Assembly: GCF_902506105.1 (NCBI RefSeq)
Contig: NZ_LR733304.1
Coordinates: 952,333-1,016,332 of the forward strand
From: Aeromicrobium sp. 9AM
GTDB taxonomy: Bacteria > Actinomycetota > Actinomycetes > Propionibacteriales > Nocardioidaceae
Reading direction: 5' to 3'
DNA: 64,000 nt
Shown here piece by piece: positions 31,710-40,664 of the stretch. The notes below the pieces were generated by a model, which was not told the DNA's origin, ran no database searches, and saw nothing but the letters and a program-made list of their open reading frames with translations. How positions within the stretch are numbered: the first letter of the stretch is position 1; each line of letters begins with the position of its first letter. A program made the translations under genes and the position numbers.

Positions 31710-33113
31710 ATGCAACGGTTGAGCCCGCTGGATGCGATGTTCCTGCAGCAGGACAGCCCGACCGTCCCCCGCCAGATCGCCTCGTTGGCCATCCTCGAGC
31801 CCGGTGAGCACCCCCTCGACTACGACCGGCTGATCCACGTCATCAACGAGCGCATCGATCTCGTCCCGCGCTATCGCCAGGTCCCGCGCACCGTCCCGGG
31901 GGCCTTGGGAACGCCGGTGTGGCTCGACGACGAGAACTTCGACATCTCGTTGCACGTACGTCGCTCGGCGCTCCCGCGGCCCGGCACGAGCGCAGCGCTG
32001 CACGAGCTGGTCGGCCGGCTCATCGCCCGCCGGCTCGACCTCGACCGTCCGCTGTGGGAGCTCTACCTGATCGAGGGGCTGTCCGAGGGGCGGGTTGCGC
32101 TGCTGTTCAAGGCGCACCAGGCCCTGGTCGACGGCTCCGAGACCGTCGACCTCGCGCAGGTCCTGCTCGAGGAGACCGCGTACGACCGCGACATCCCCCA
32201 CGAGGAGTGGAACCCGCGCTCGGAGCCCAACGCCGCCGAGCTCGTGGTCGGCACGCTCAACCGCAACCTGCGCCATCCCGGGGAGGCCATCCGCGTCGCC
32301 GAGCTCAACCTCGGGCGCATCGCCCGCCGGCTGCCGGTCATCGGCGTCGACGGCCAGCCGCCCAACAGCGTCCTGTCGACCGAGCTGTCGCGGCATCGCC
32401 GGTTCGCGTCGCTCGCCGCGAGTCTCGACGACTTCCGTCGCGTACGCGAGGAGCACGGCGGCACGGTCAACGACGTGATCCTCGCCGTGATCGCCGGCGG
32501 CATCCGGGGCTGGATGCTGACCCGTGCGGAGCCGGTGACGCCCAAGACGAGCTTCCGCGCGATGGTGCCGATGTCGGTCGTGGCCGAGGACGGCCTGCCG
32601 ACCTCGCTGGGGTCCAAGGTCCGTGGCCACCTGCTCTCGCTGCCGGTCGGCGAGTCCAATCCCGTCGTCCGGCTGCACCAGGTCTCGTACGCGCTCAAGG
32701 ACCACCGCGAGACCGGCTCTGCGGTGGCCGCCAACAAGCTCGCCAACCTGCCGGGCTTCGCCACGTCGACGTTCCACGCCGTCGGTGCGCGCGTCGCCGA
32801 TGCCGAGGCGGGGCGCGGCCACCAGATCGTGATCACCAACGTGCCGGGCCCCCAGGACCCCGTCTACATGGCCGGCGAGGCGGTCAGCGAGGTCTATCCG
32901 TGCATACCCCTGAGCGGTCGCCGCGCCGTCTCGATCGGCGTGACGTCCTACAACAGCAAGGTGTTCTTCGGCATCGTCGCCGATCGCGAGGCGGTGCCTG
33001 ACGTGGACGTGCTTGCGCAGTGCATCGAGGACGCGTTGCTCGAGCTCGTCGAGTCGGTCGATGGCCGCCGCACGCGCGCCCCCCGCGGCCGGCAGAGGCC
33101 GGCGAAGTCATGA
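31710..33113 (+). CDS. WS/DGAT-type O-acyltransferase (wax ester / triacylglycerol synthase)
   Basis: This 467-residue protein has the family's N-terminal LSPLDAMFLQQDSPTVP. The active-site motif HHxxxDG is HQALVDG here (His136, Gln137), so the second His, which is usually catalytic, is Gln. Later conserved parts are present: GGTVNDVILAVIAGGIRGWM, then NVPGPQDPVYMAGEAV. The enzyme normally joins acyl-CoA to an alcohol or diacylglycerol. Whether it is active with Gln137 is uncertain. Confidence 0.85.
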   Translation: MQRLSPLDAMFLQQDSPTVPRQIASLAILEPGEHPLDYDRLIHVINERIDLVPRYRQVPRTVPGALGTPVWLDDENFDISLHVRRSALPRPGTSAALHELVGRLIARRLDLDRPLWELYLIEGLSEGRVALLFKAHQALVDGSETVDLAQVLLEETAYDRDIPHEEWNPRSEPNAAELVVGTLNRNLRHPGEAIRVAELNLGRIARRLPVIGVDGQPPNSVLSTELSRHRRFASLAASLDDFRRVREEHGGTVNDVILAVIAGGIRGWMLTRAEPVTPKTSFRAMVPMSVVAEDGLPTSLGSKVRGHLLSLPVGESNPVVRLHQVSYALKDHRETGSAVAANKLANLPGFATSTFHAVGARVADAEAGRGHQIVITNVPGPQDPVYMAGEAVSEVYPCIPLSGRRAVSIGVTSYNSKVFFGIVADREAVPDVDVLAQCIEDALLELVESVDGRRTRAPRGRQRPAKS

Positions 33114-33418
33114 GGGTCTATCTCGCGGTCGGCCGCGACGACCTGACGGCACTGGCCGGTGGCGCCTCGATCAGCGCCCCGGCGTTCACCGCCGCCTCGG
33201 AGGACGAGGAGGACGAGCTCGCCGCGCTGGAGGAAGCGTCCGAGCATGCTGCCGCGGTGGCTGCCGCCGAGGTCGACGATCCTGACGGGCCGGTGACCCT
33301 CGACGAGGTCGTGTCGTTCCACCTCGACGTCGACGGCACGGGTGACCTCGCGTGGTACGCCACGCAAGAGATCGACGCCGTGCTCAGCGCCCTTGCGGGG
33401 CCGAACACGGCGTCGTGA
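33110..33418 (+). CDS. Small acidic actinobacterial protein (DUF6912-like)
   Basis: This 102-residue protein overlaps the acyltransferase stop by ATGA. It opens MRVYLAVGRDDLTALAGG and has a Glu/Asp-rich centre (ASEDEEDELAALEEA). The N-terminus resembles a small uncharacterised family (DUF6912) of actinobacteria. Function unknown. Confidence 0.65.
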   Translation: MRVYLAVGRDDLTALAGGASISAPAFTAASEDEEDELAALEEASEHAAAVAAAEVDDPDGPVTLDEVVSFHLDVDGTGDLAWYATQEIDAVLSALAGPNTAS

Positions 33419-33431
33419 GCTCGCCTGCCGT

Positions 33432-33917
33432 CTAGAGCTTGGTCTGCCCGTACTCGACCTCTTCGCGCAGCGAGGAGCGGATCGCCTTGGCGACCTCGGG
33501 CTCGATCTTCTTGCCGATGAACGGGATCGACACCTTGACGTCGCCGTCGAGGGTGAAGTCGGTCGCGGCGCCGTTGGCGATCAGGTTGGCGGTGCCGACC
33601 ATCTCCGCGGGCTGGCCGATGATGCTGACCTTGACGTCGGCGCTGCGGTTGCCGCCGGCATCGGGGCCGCTCCACACCTCGGTCTGCTTGACCTTGACGG
33701 TGCTGCCGGTCAGCTTCTTGACGAAGTCCGGCATGTCGGCCTCCTGCGTACGGACGACCGTGACGGTCGCGCCGTCGCCCGAGGGCTCCACCGTGACCTC
33801 GTACTCGAGGGATCCCTGGTTGGCGCACGACTCGGTGCGGAACGCCTGGTCGGTGATCAGGGCGTAGACCGCCTCGACATCGGCGCCCTCGTAGCTGAAC
33901 GACTCGGTGAGCTTCAT
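33432..33917 (-). CDS. DUF2505 family protein (START/SRPBCC-like)
   Basis: The 161-residue product begins MKLTESFSYEGADVEAVYAL and has TVVRTQEADMPDFVKKL and TDFTLDGDVKVSIPFIGKKI, the pattern of DUF2505. The family has a START-like fold that may bind a hydrophobic ligand. It overlaps the PspA gene by ATGA, so both are likely made from one message. The ATG at 33917 is chosen because sequence upstream in frame is not protein-like. Confidence 0.85.
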   Translation of the reverse strand: MKLTESFSYEGADVEAVYALITDQAFRTESCANQGSLEYEVTVEPSGDGATVTVVRTQEADMPDFVKKLTGSTVKVKQTEVWSGPDAGGNRSADVKVSIIGQPAEMVGTANLIANGAATDFTLDGDVKVSIPFIGKKIEPEVAKAIRSSLREEVEYGQTKL

Positions 33918-34660
33918 TCGGACGCCGCCTCGGGTGCCGGGGTGCCTGCGCCGAGGCTCTTGAGCTCGGACAGCCGGGCCTCGACCTCGGCGTTGGTCGA
34001 CGACTCCTCGAGCTCGTCCCACGGGTCGGCGGTCGCGGCATTGAGCTCGGCCTGACCGGCGACCTGCGCCTCCGAGCGGCGTACCTTGTCCTCGAACCGG
34101 CCCAGCTCGCTGGTCGGGTCGAGCACGTCGATCGACTTGACCGCGTCCTGCACCTTGGCCTGGGCCTCGGCGCTCTTGGCGCGGGCGACGAGCTGGTCGC
34201 GCTTGGTCTGCAGCTCGCCGAGCTTGCCCTGCATGCCGATCAGCCCGGCCTTGAGCTTCTCGACGGTCTCGTTCTGCGCGGCGATCTGCGGCGCGGCCTG
34301 CTTGGCCTCGGTCTCGAAGCCGATCTGCTTGGAGAGCGCGATCTTGGCGAGCTGGTCGAACTTGTCGGCCTCAGCCGCCTGGCCGGAGGCGCGGAGTGAG
34401 TCGGCCTTCTGGGAGGCGGCGAGCGCCTTGGCGCCCCACTCCTTGACCGCGGCGACGTCCTCGGCGTGATCGGCCTCGGCGAGGCGCAGGTTGCCGATCG
34501 TCTGGGCGACGGCGTCCTCGGCCTCGGCGATCGAGTTGGTGTAGTCGCGCACCAGCTGGTCCAGCATCTTCTCCGGGTCCTCGGCCTTGTCGAGGAGGGC
34601 GTTGATGTTGGCGCGCGTCAACTGCCCGATGCGCCCGAGGATGGACTGTTTCTGAGCCAT
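33914..34660 (-). CDS. pspA: PspA/IM30 family membrane-stress protein
   Basis: The 248-residue product is nearly all coiled coil, from SILGRIGQLTRANINALL and AEDPEKMLDQLVRDYTNSI to the Ala/Glu-rich end. The first 100 residues match PspA well. PspA forms oligomers on the inner face of the membrane and helps keep it intact under stress. The start MAQKQS at 34660 has a GAGAG site; a GTG three codons earlier is possible. Confidence 0.88.
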   Translation of the reverse strand: MAQKQSILGRIGQLTRANINALLDKAEDPEKMLDQLVRDYTNSIAEAEDAVAQTIGNLRLAEADHAEDVAAVKEWGAKALAASQKADSLRASGQAAEADKFDQLAKIALSKQIGFETEAKQAAPQIAAQNETVEKLKAGLIGMQGKLGELQTKRDQLVARAKSAEAQAKVQDAVKSIDVLDPTSELGRFEDKVRRSEAQVAGQAELNAATADPWDELEESSTNAEVEARLSELKSLGAGTPAPEAASE

Positions 34661-34753
34661 GGTCGTCACTCTCTGTCAGGAATTCTCGTCGTCTCCTGTC
34701 GATCTTGGTCCATGGAGGGGGTCCAGACAACCGGTTTCGACGCCGCTCGCTCC

Positions 34754-35977
34754 TCAGACCACGGTTTCCGCCTCTGCGCGCTGACCGCGGAAGATCCAGA
34801 CCCGCATCAGGACGAAGCGCATGACCGTCACGAACAGGTTCGCGGCGGTCAGCAGGACGACCTCGACCAGCGGGTGCCCGTCGCCTCGCACGGCCCGCAA
34901 TGTCCACAGGGCACCGCTCGTCACGCCCAATCCGCAGGCGAACACCAGCAGGCCCTGCAGCTGATGGCGCAGGGCCCCGTCGGGGCCGCGGAACCCGAAC
35001 GTGAACCGGCGATTCGCCGCGGTGTTGGCGATCGCGGTGGCGGCGAGCGCGAGGGCGTTCGCCTCCTGCGCGCCGAGCCGCCCACGCAGCGCGACGTACA
35101 GGACGCCATACGCCAAGGTCGACAGGATCCCGATCAGCGCGAACACCACCATCTGCGCACTGAGCCGGCCTCCCGCGCTGCGTGCCGTCGTACGTCCGAG
35201 CGCGCTCGCGACGTCCGCCAGCGGCACGCGGCCGCGCAGGAGCGCCCAGCCGAGCCGGCCCATGCCGCGCAGGTCGGCTGCCGCGGTGCGCACGATGTCG
35301 ACCCGGCTGTCCGGGTCGTCGACCCAGTCGACCGGCACCTCGTGGATCCGCAGCCCGGCGCGCTCGGCGACGATCAACAGCTCGGTGTCGAAGAACCACT
35401 CGTCGTCCTCGATGAGCGGCAGCAGGTGCGTCGCCACGTCGCGGCGGATCGCCTTGAACCCGCACTGGGCGTCGGAGAACCGCGCCCGCAGCGCGCGGCG
35501 GAGCATGACGTTGTACGTACGGGAGATCAGCTCACGCCTGGGTCCTCTCGTCGTCCGCGCCGTGCGGGCCAGGCGCGACCCGATCGCGAGGTCGGAGTGC
35601 CCCGACAGCAGCGGTGCGACGAGCGGCAGCAGCGCGTTGAGGTCGGTCGACAGGTCGACATCCATGTAGACCAGCACCTCGGCGTCCGACCGTGACCATG
35701 CCTGCTTGAGCGCCCGGCCGCGCCCCTTCTCGGTGAGCGACACCACCGACACGTCGGGGTGGCGGTGGGCCAGCTGGTGAGCCAGCAGGCTGGTCCCGTC
35801 GGTGCTCGCGTTGTCCGCGATCGTCACCCGTGACTCGTACGGCAGTGACTGCAGGTGCCTCCGCACGGTCTCGACGGACTCGACCAGTGCGCGCTCCTCG
35901 TTGTGGACCGGGATCACGATGTCCAGCACCGTCGTGCTCACCGGAGCCTGCTCGGCGTACGCCGTTGCCGCAGTCAC
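34754..35977 (-). CDS. Glycosyltransferase family 2 fused to a GtrA-like membrane domain
   Basis: This 407-residue protein joins two domains. Residues about 15-250 are a GT2 domain like that of dolichyl-phosphate glycosyltransferases (DIVIPVHNEERAL, VTIADNASTDGTS, VYMDVDLSTDL, DAQCGFKAIRRDV). Residues about 275-400 are a GtrA-like domain with four membrane segments. It should load sugar onto a polyprenyl carrier and flip or present it. It overlaps the GT39 gene by ATGA, so the two probably act together. Confidence 0.88.
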   Translation of the reverse strand: MTAATAYAEQAPVSTTVLDIVIPVHNEERALVESVETVRRHLQSLPYESRVTIADNASTDGTSLLAHQLAHRHPDVSVVSLTEKGRGRALKQAWSRSDAEVLVYMDVDLSTDLNALLPLVAPLLSGHSDLAIGSRLARTARTTRGPRRELISRTYNVMLRRALRARFSDAQCGFKAIRRDVATHLLPLIEDDEWFFDTELLIVAERAGLRIHEVPVDWVDDPDSRVDIVRTAAADLRGMGRLGWALLRGRVPLADVASALGRTTARSAGGRLSAQMVVFALIGILSTLAYGVLYVALRGRLGAQEANALALAATAIANTAANRRFTFGFRGPDGALRHQLQGLLVFACGLGVTSGALWTLRAVRGDGHPLVEVVLLTAANLFVTVMRFVLMRVWIFRGQRAEAETVV

Positions 35978-38022
35978 TGGATGCCTGCCGACAGGTCGTA
36001 GATCGTCACGCCGTCGACGGTCTTCGCGGTGAAGTTGTCGGACACCCAGGCGGAGATCGCGGAGCTGGTGCTGCCGCCGGCGTTCATCCCGCCGCCTCCG
36101 CCGCTCCCGCTGCCGATGAAGTAGTGGATCTCGCCGTCGGCGACGTACTGCTTGAACCGCGCCAGCGTCGGGCTGGGATCAGAGCCGTTGAACCCGCCGA
36201 TCGCCATGACCGGCAGCTCGGTCGCGAGCTGGTAGCCCGAGGCGGTGTTGGAGCCGATCGCCGCGGCGACCCAGGTGTACGTGCTGGAGTCGGTCGTCAG
36301 CAGGGCGTTGATGGCACTGGTCGAGGTCGAGCCGTTGAGCAGTCCGCCGGCCCCGCCTCCTCCTCGCGTGCCGTCGTTCGTGCCGCCGGGTGCCTGTCGC
36401 GTGCCGTTCTGTGTCGGCGGCTGACCCATCTGGCCGCCACGACCGCCGCCCGGTCCGCCGCGCATGCCGCCGAACCCGCCGCCACCCGTGCTCGGGCCGG
36501 CGCTCGGGATCGAGCCGGTGTGCGGCGTCGACGCGGTGTCCAACGCGTACGCCGTGGGGCCGGCGAGCAGCGTGATGAGTGCCGCCGCGCCGACCGCGAA
36601 CATCGCACGGCGGGGGAGGAGACGGTGGATCACGATCAGGAAAGCGGCACCGACACCGGCGACCACCACGGCGTACTTGAGCCACGGGACGAAACCGTCG
36701 GTCCGGTCGAGCAGGACGTAGCTCGTCGAGGCGGTCATCGCGAGCACGAAGGCTGCGCCCAGAGCGGTGAGGAGGGACTCACGGTGCTCCCAGAGGATGC
36801 TGGCGCCGATCGCGACGAGCGCGGCGATCGCGGGGGCGAGCGCAACCGTGTAGTACGCGTGGAAGATGCCGGCCATGAAGCTGAAGGTCAGCCCGGTGAC
36901 GAGCAGCCAGCCGCCCCACACGATGAGCCCCGTGAGCTGGCGATCCGTACGGCCGGCCCGGCGACGGAACCACACACCCAGCACGAGGCTGGCGAGGGCC
37001 GCAGGGAGCAGCCAGGCGATCTGCCCGCCGATCTCGGAGCTGAACAGCCGGAACAGCCCGGTCGAGCCCCACATGCCGCCGCCGGTGTTGTTGCCGCCGC
37101 CGCCGACCGAGCCGACTTCGTTCCCGTTGAGCCGGCCGAAGCCGTTGTAGCCCAGCGTGAGCTCGAGGATCGAGTTGTTCTGCGAGCCGCCGATGTAGGG
37201 CCGGCTCGACGCGGGCCACAGCTCGACGATCGCGATCCACCAGCCGGCGGCGGCGATCATCGAGCCGAACGCGATGAGCAGGTGGCCCAGGCGCTTGCCG
37301 ATCGAGGGCTTGGCAGCGACGAGGTAGACGGCCGCGAGCGGTGGCAGGACCAGGAAGGCCTGCAGCATCTTGGTGAGGAACGCGAAGCCGACCAGGGTGC
37401 CGCCCAGCACGAGCCAGCGCACGGCTCGCTCAGGTGACTCGATCGCGCGGATCGTGGCGTACACCGCGGCGATGAGGAACAGCGTCAGCAGTGCGTCGGG
37501 GTTGTTGAACCGGAACATCAGCACGGCGACGGGGGTCAGCGCGAGGATCGCGCCGGCGAGCAGCCCGGCCCACGCGTTGCGCGTCGTACGCTTGACCGTG
37601 GCGTGGAGCAGGCCGACCGAGCCGACGCCCATCAGCGCCTGCGGCACGAGCATGCTCCACGACGACAGCCCGAAGATCCGCACGGACAGCGACATCGGCC
37701 ACAGCGACATCGGCGTCTTGTCGACCGTGATCGAGTTCGACGCGTCGGACGAGCCGAAGAAGAACGCCTTCCACGACGCGGAGCCGGCTTGCACGGCGGC
37801 GGAGTAGAACGAGTTGGCCCACCCGGACGCGCCGAGGCCCCACAGGTAGAGCAGCGCGGTGGCCAGCAGGAGCGCAAGCAGTGCCGGGCGTACGAGCGGC
37901 GAGTCGTCGGGCTTGCCGCGCCAGAGGCGGGTCGCCCACGTCGGGGCTGGGGGTGTGCGGTCAGGGGTGGGCGCCTCGGAGCGGCGCTCGGCCGCCGGCG
38001 CGATGAGGGTCGTCTGGTTCAT
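35974..38022 (-). CDS. GT39-type membrane glycosyltransferase (ArnT/YkcB-like)
   Basis: The 682-residue protein has a family 39 N-terminus (WANSFYSAAVQAGSASWKAF, TVDKTPMSLWPMSLSVRIFG) and about a dozen membrane segments. An extracellular Gly-rich region lies at about residues 500-550 (GGGGFGGMRGGPGGG). The C-terminal domain resembles that of YkcB-type proteins. It takes sugar from a polyprenyl phosphate donor and adds it to an envelope target not identified here. The start lies 45 bases from a direct repeat also found at the neighbouring response regulator. Confidence 0.87.
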   Translation of the reverse strand: MNQTTLIAPAAERRSEAPTPDRTPPAPTWATRLWRGKPDDSPLVRPALLALLLATALLYLWGLGASGWANSFYSAAVQAGSASWKAFFFGSSDASNSITVDKTPMSLWPMSLSVRIFGLSSWSMLVPQALMGVGSVGLLHATVKRTTRNAWAGLLAGAILALTPVAVLMFRFNNPDALLTLFLIAAVYATIRAIESPERAVRWLVLGGTLVGFAFLTKMLQAFLVLPPLAAVYLVAAKPSIGKRLGHLLIAFGSMIAAAGWWIAIVELWPASSRPYIGGSQNNSILELTLGYNGFGRLNGNEVGSVGGGGNNTGGGMWGSTGLFRLFSSEIGGQIAWLLPAALASLVLGVWFRRRAGRTDRQLTGLIVWGGWLLVTGLTFSFMAGIFHAYYTVALAPAIAALVAIGASILWEHRESLLTALGAAFVLAMTASTSYVLLDRTDGFVPWLKYAVVVAGVGAAFLIVIHRLLPRRAMFAVGAAALITLLAGPTAYALDTASTPHTGSIPSAGPSTGGGGFGGMRGGPGGGRGGQMGQPPTQNGTRQAPGGTNDGTRGGGGAGGLLNGSTSTSAINALLTTDSSTYTWVAAAIGSNTASGYQLATELPVMAIGGFNGSDPSPTLARFKQYVADGEIHYFIGSGSGGGGGMNAGGSTSSAISAWVSDNFTAKTVDGVTIYDLSAGIQ

Positions 38023-38066
38023 GCCTCCACGGTGCGAGGCCGGACTGGCACGACCGTGTGGTCACT

Positions 38067-38084
38067 CTGTGCCACCTCTGTGAG
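38067..38084. promoter_or_regulatory. Direct repeat upstream of the GT39 gene (response-regulator site)
   Basis: The plus strand reads CTGTGCC ACCT CTGTGAG, two heptamers spaced 11 bp start to start. The first lies 45 bases upstream of the GT39 start (38022). The same unit in the same orientation and at the same distance is found upstream of the response regulator gene. OmpR-family regulators bind such 11-bp-phased pairs. Confidence 0.6.
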
Positions 38085-38109
38085 CCGGTGTTGGGGCAAA
38101 CCGTGCCGG

Positions 38110-39519
38110 TCAGGAGGCGGGCAGCGTGAGCGTGAACGTCGTGTCGCCCGGCGAGCTCTCGACGGTCGCCGTGCCGCGGTGCGCGTGCATGATCGCGCGT
38201 ACGAGCGACATGCCGAGCCCGGCACCACCCGACGCGCGGGTGCGGGACGAGTCGCCGCGGACGAAGCGTTCGAAGATCGTCGGCACCAGCTCGGGATCGA
38301 TGCCGGGACCGTTGTCGTGCACCTCGATCCGCACCATGTCGGCGACCCGCAGGCGTACGTCGACGGTCGTCTCCGGAGGGGTGTGCCGGCTCGCGTTGGT
38401 CAGCAGGTTGGTGACGGCCTGGTGGAGCCGCTGCTCGTCGCCGGTCACGGTGACCGGCTCGTCGGGTACGTCGAACGTCCAGTGCCGCTCGGGGTCGACG
38501 ACCCGCGCGTCGTTGACCGCCTCGACGAGCAGGCGCGTGAGGTCGACGGGCCGGCGGTCGATCTCGCGTCCGGAGTCGAGCCGAGCCAGCAGCAGCATGT
38601 CCTCGACCAGGGTCGACATGCGGCCGGCCTCGGACTCGACCTTGGCCAGGATCTGGTCCGGGTCCGCGCGTCCGGTACGCCGGCTGAGCTCGGCATAACC
38701 CTTGATCGTCGACAGGGGAGTGCGCAGCTCGTGCGACGCATCGGCGAGGAACTGGCGGACCTGCTGCTCGCTCTCGTGCCGGGCGTCGAGCGCCTCCTCG
38801 ACGTGACCCAGCAGCTGGTTGAGCGCGCCGCCGACCTGCCCGACCTCGGTGTTGGGGTCGGTGAGGTCAGCCGGCACACGCACGGTCTGCCCGATCTCTC
38901 CCGACGACAACGGCATAGCGATGACCTCGTGGGCCGTGGCGGCGACCTCGCGGAGCGGCCGGAGCTGACGGCGTACGAGCAGGCGACCGGCGACCCCCGC
39001 GACCCCCGTGGCACCGAGCGCGAGCAACACCTCCCACCAGATCAGGTTGCCGATGGTGTTGTCGACGGAGGACCTCGGCAGTCCGACGATGCAGATCGAT
39101 CCGTCGGGCGCCTCCGCGGCGAGCACGCGGTAGGAGCCGTACTTCGGCAGGTCGATGTCACGGGGTGTGCCATCGGGGCTCACCTCGGCCAGCAGGTCGC
39201 GCGCTGCGGTCGAGATGGCGGGTGCATCGCCGTCCTCGGTGACGATCGACCCCGGTCGGCCCGGCACCACGGTGATGAGTCCGACGTCCTGACCGCGACC
39301 GGGGTCAGGGCGCCTGCCGTCCGGCGCGATGGCATCGCGGGGCGGCGTGTGCTGGGCCCGGCCCATCGACTGGGTGAGCTTCTCGTCGAGGCGGTCGGTG
39401 AGGTAGTTGCTCATCACCACGGTCACGACACCGGCCACGAGCAGGCTCGCGACGGCGACCAGCGCGACCACCGTGACGATGAGTCGGCCGGTCAGCGAGG
39501 AGGGCAGGACCTTGCGCAC
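38110..39519 (-). CDS. Sensor histidine kinase (OmpR-type two-component system)
   Basis: The 469-residue kinase starts at a GTG 5 bases after the response regulator stop. It has two membrane segments (residues about 12-36 and 158-182), an external loop between them, and a HAMP domain. The dimerisation and phosphorylation box is FLADASHELRTPLS with His263. N, G1 and G2 boxes are present (LTNASRH, VHDNGPGI, GGAGLGMSLV). The external loop of about 120 residues should sense the signal. Confidence 0.93.
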   Translation of the reverse strand: MRKVLPSSLTGRLIVTVVALVAVASLLVAGVVTVVMSNYLTDRLDEKLTQSMGRAQHTPPRDAIAPDGRRPDPGRGQDVGLITVVPGRPGSIVTEDGDAPAISTAARDLLAEVSPDGTPRDIDLPKYGSYRVLAAEAPDGSICIVGLPRSSVDNTIGNLIWWEVLLALGATGVAGVAGRLLVRRQLRPLREVAATAHEVIAMPLSSGEIGQTVRVPADLTDPNTEVGQVGGALNQLLGHVEEALDARHESEQQVRQFLADASHELRTPLSTIKGYAELSRRTGRADPDQILAKVESEAGRMSTLVEDMLLLARLDSGREIDRRPVDLTRLLVEAVNDARVVDPERHWTFDVPDEPVTVTGDEQRLHQAVTNLLTNASRHTPPETTVDVRLRVADMVRIEVHDNGPGIDPELVPTIFERFVRGDSSRTRASGGAGLGMSLVRAIMHAHRGTATVESSPGDTTFTLTLPAS

Positions 39520-39524
39520 GAGAC

Positions 39525-40241
39525 CTACCCGGCAGGCTTCAGGACGTAGCCGGCGCCGCGCTTGGTGTGGATCATCGGCTCGTGCCCGACATCGACCTTC
39601 TTGCGCAGGTACGAGATGTAGAGCTCGACGACGTTGGCCTGGCCGCCGAAGTCGTAGTCCCACACGCGGTCGAGGATCTGCGCCTTCGACAGCACGCGCC
39701 GCGGATTGCGCATGAGGAAGCGCAGCAGCTCGAACTCCGTCGCGGTCAGCTCGATCTGGCGGCCGGCACGCTCGACGTCGCGGCTGTCCTCGTCGAGCGT
39801 CAGGTCACCGACCGTGATCACTGAGTTGGGCCGGGCGTCGAGCGCGCCGGCGCGACGCATCAGTCCACGCAGCCGCGCGACGACCTCCTCGAGGCTGAAC
39901 GGCTTGGTGACGTAGTCGTCGCCCCCGGCAGTCAGGCCGGCGACCCGGTCCTCGACCGAGTCGCGGGCGGTGAGGAACAGCACCGGGATCTCGGGGGACT
40001 GGGCGCGCACCTTGCGCAGGACCTCCATGCCGTCGTAGTCCGGCAGCATCATGTCGAGCACGATCGCGTCGGGCGTGAACTCCTTGGCGGCGGACACGGC
40101 CTTGCGCCCGGTGTGCGCCATCTGGATGTCCCAGCCCTCGTAGCGCAGCGCCATCTGCAGCAGCTCGGCGATGTTGACCTCGTCGTCGACCACGAGGACG
40201 CGCAGGGGTGTCCCGTCAGCCCGGGTCAGGGTGGAAGCCAT
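39525..40241 (-). CDS. OmpR/PhoB-family response regulator
   Basis: The 238-residue regulator has a receiver domain (VLVVDDEVN with Asp19-Asp20, phosphorylation site Asp63 in VLDMMLPDYDG, Lys113 in YVTKPFS). A winged-helix domain follows (residues about 148-235: LTATEFELLRFLMRNPRRVL, YISYLRKKVD). It is paired with the kinase directly downstream. A likely self-regulatory site is present 45 bases upstream. Confidence 0.93.
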   Translation of the reverse strand: MASTLTRADGTPLRVLVVDDEVNIAELLQMALRYEGWDIQMAHTGRKAVSAAKEFTPDAIVLDMMLPDYDGMEVLRKVRAQSPEIPVLFLTARDSVEDRVAGLTAGGDDYVTKPFSLEEVVARLRGLMRRAGALDARPNSVITVGDLTLDEDSRDVERAGRQIELTATEFELLRFLMRNPRRVLSKAQILDRVWDYDFGGQANVVELYISYLRKKVDVGHEPMIHTKRGAGYVLKPAG

Positions 40242-40285
40242 GTGTCCAGTGTGGATGGCGCAGCGTCGACGCGGGTAGGAACGGC

Positions 40286-40303
40286 CTGTGAGAAGACTGT
40301 GAG
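40286..40303. promoter_or_regulatory. Direct repeat upstream of the response regulator gene
   Basis: Two CTGTGAG heptamers (40286-40292 and 40297-40303) are separated by AAGA, an 11-bp phase. The site lies between the regulator gene (45 bases from its start at 40241) and the divergent small membrane protein gene at 40379. It is the likely binding site of this regulator and may control both genes. Confidence 0.6.
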
Positions 40304-40378
40304 TGAGTCTGCCCGAGTCCCAGTTGGGGAAGGGCCGGCGCACAGGCGCATGACAGGTCGGCGGGTCACCGTGGCGGC

Positions 40379-40642
40379 ATGAGTGACAACGAAGACAGCT
40401 CCGCTGTGCCCGCGGCATGGTCCACCCGTACGCTCGTCGCCTCCGCGCTCGCGGCGGTCGTGCTGGGGCTCGGCGCCGGCGCGGCGATCGGTTCGGCCGG
40501 AGGTGGCGATGACGGTGGCCGTGGCGGACCAGGCGGGTTCGGCGGAGCTGGTGGACCCGGTGGGGGCCCCGGTACGCAACGCGGCCAGGGGTTCCACAGC
40601 GCACAGCAGCCCGCCGCGCCGGGGAACGCCACCAACGGCTGA
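40379..40642 (+). CDS. Small Gly-rich membrane-anchored protein
   Basis: The 87-residue product has a cytoplasmic N-terminus, one membrane helix (residues about 18-41: TLVASALAAVVLGLGAGAAI), then a Gly-rich outer tail (GGPGGFGGAGGPGGGPGTQ). The gene is divergent from the response regulator and shares its upstream region. The Gly-rich tail recalls the Gly-rich loop of the GT39 enzyme. Function unknown. Confidence 0.65.
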   Translation: MSDNEDSSAVPAAWSTRTLVASALAAVVLGLGAGAAIGSAGGGDDGGRGGPGGFGGAGGPGGGPGTQRGQGFHSAQQPAAPGNATNG

Positions 40643-40664
40643 CCCGGGTCACTACGCTGACCCC

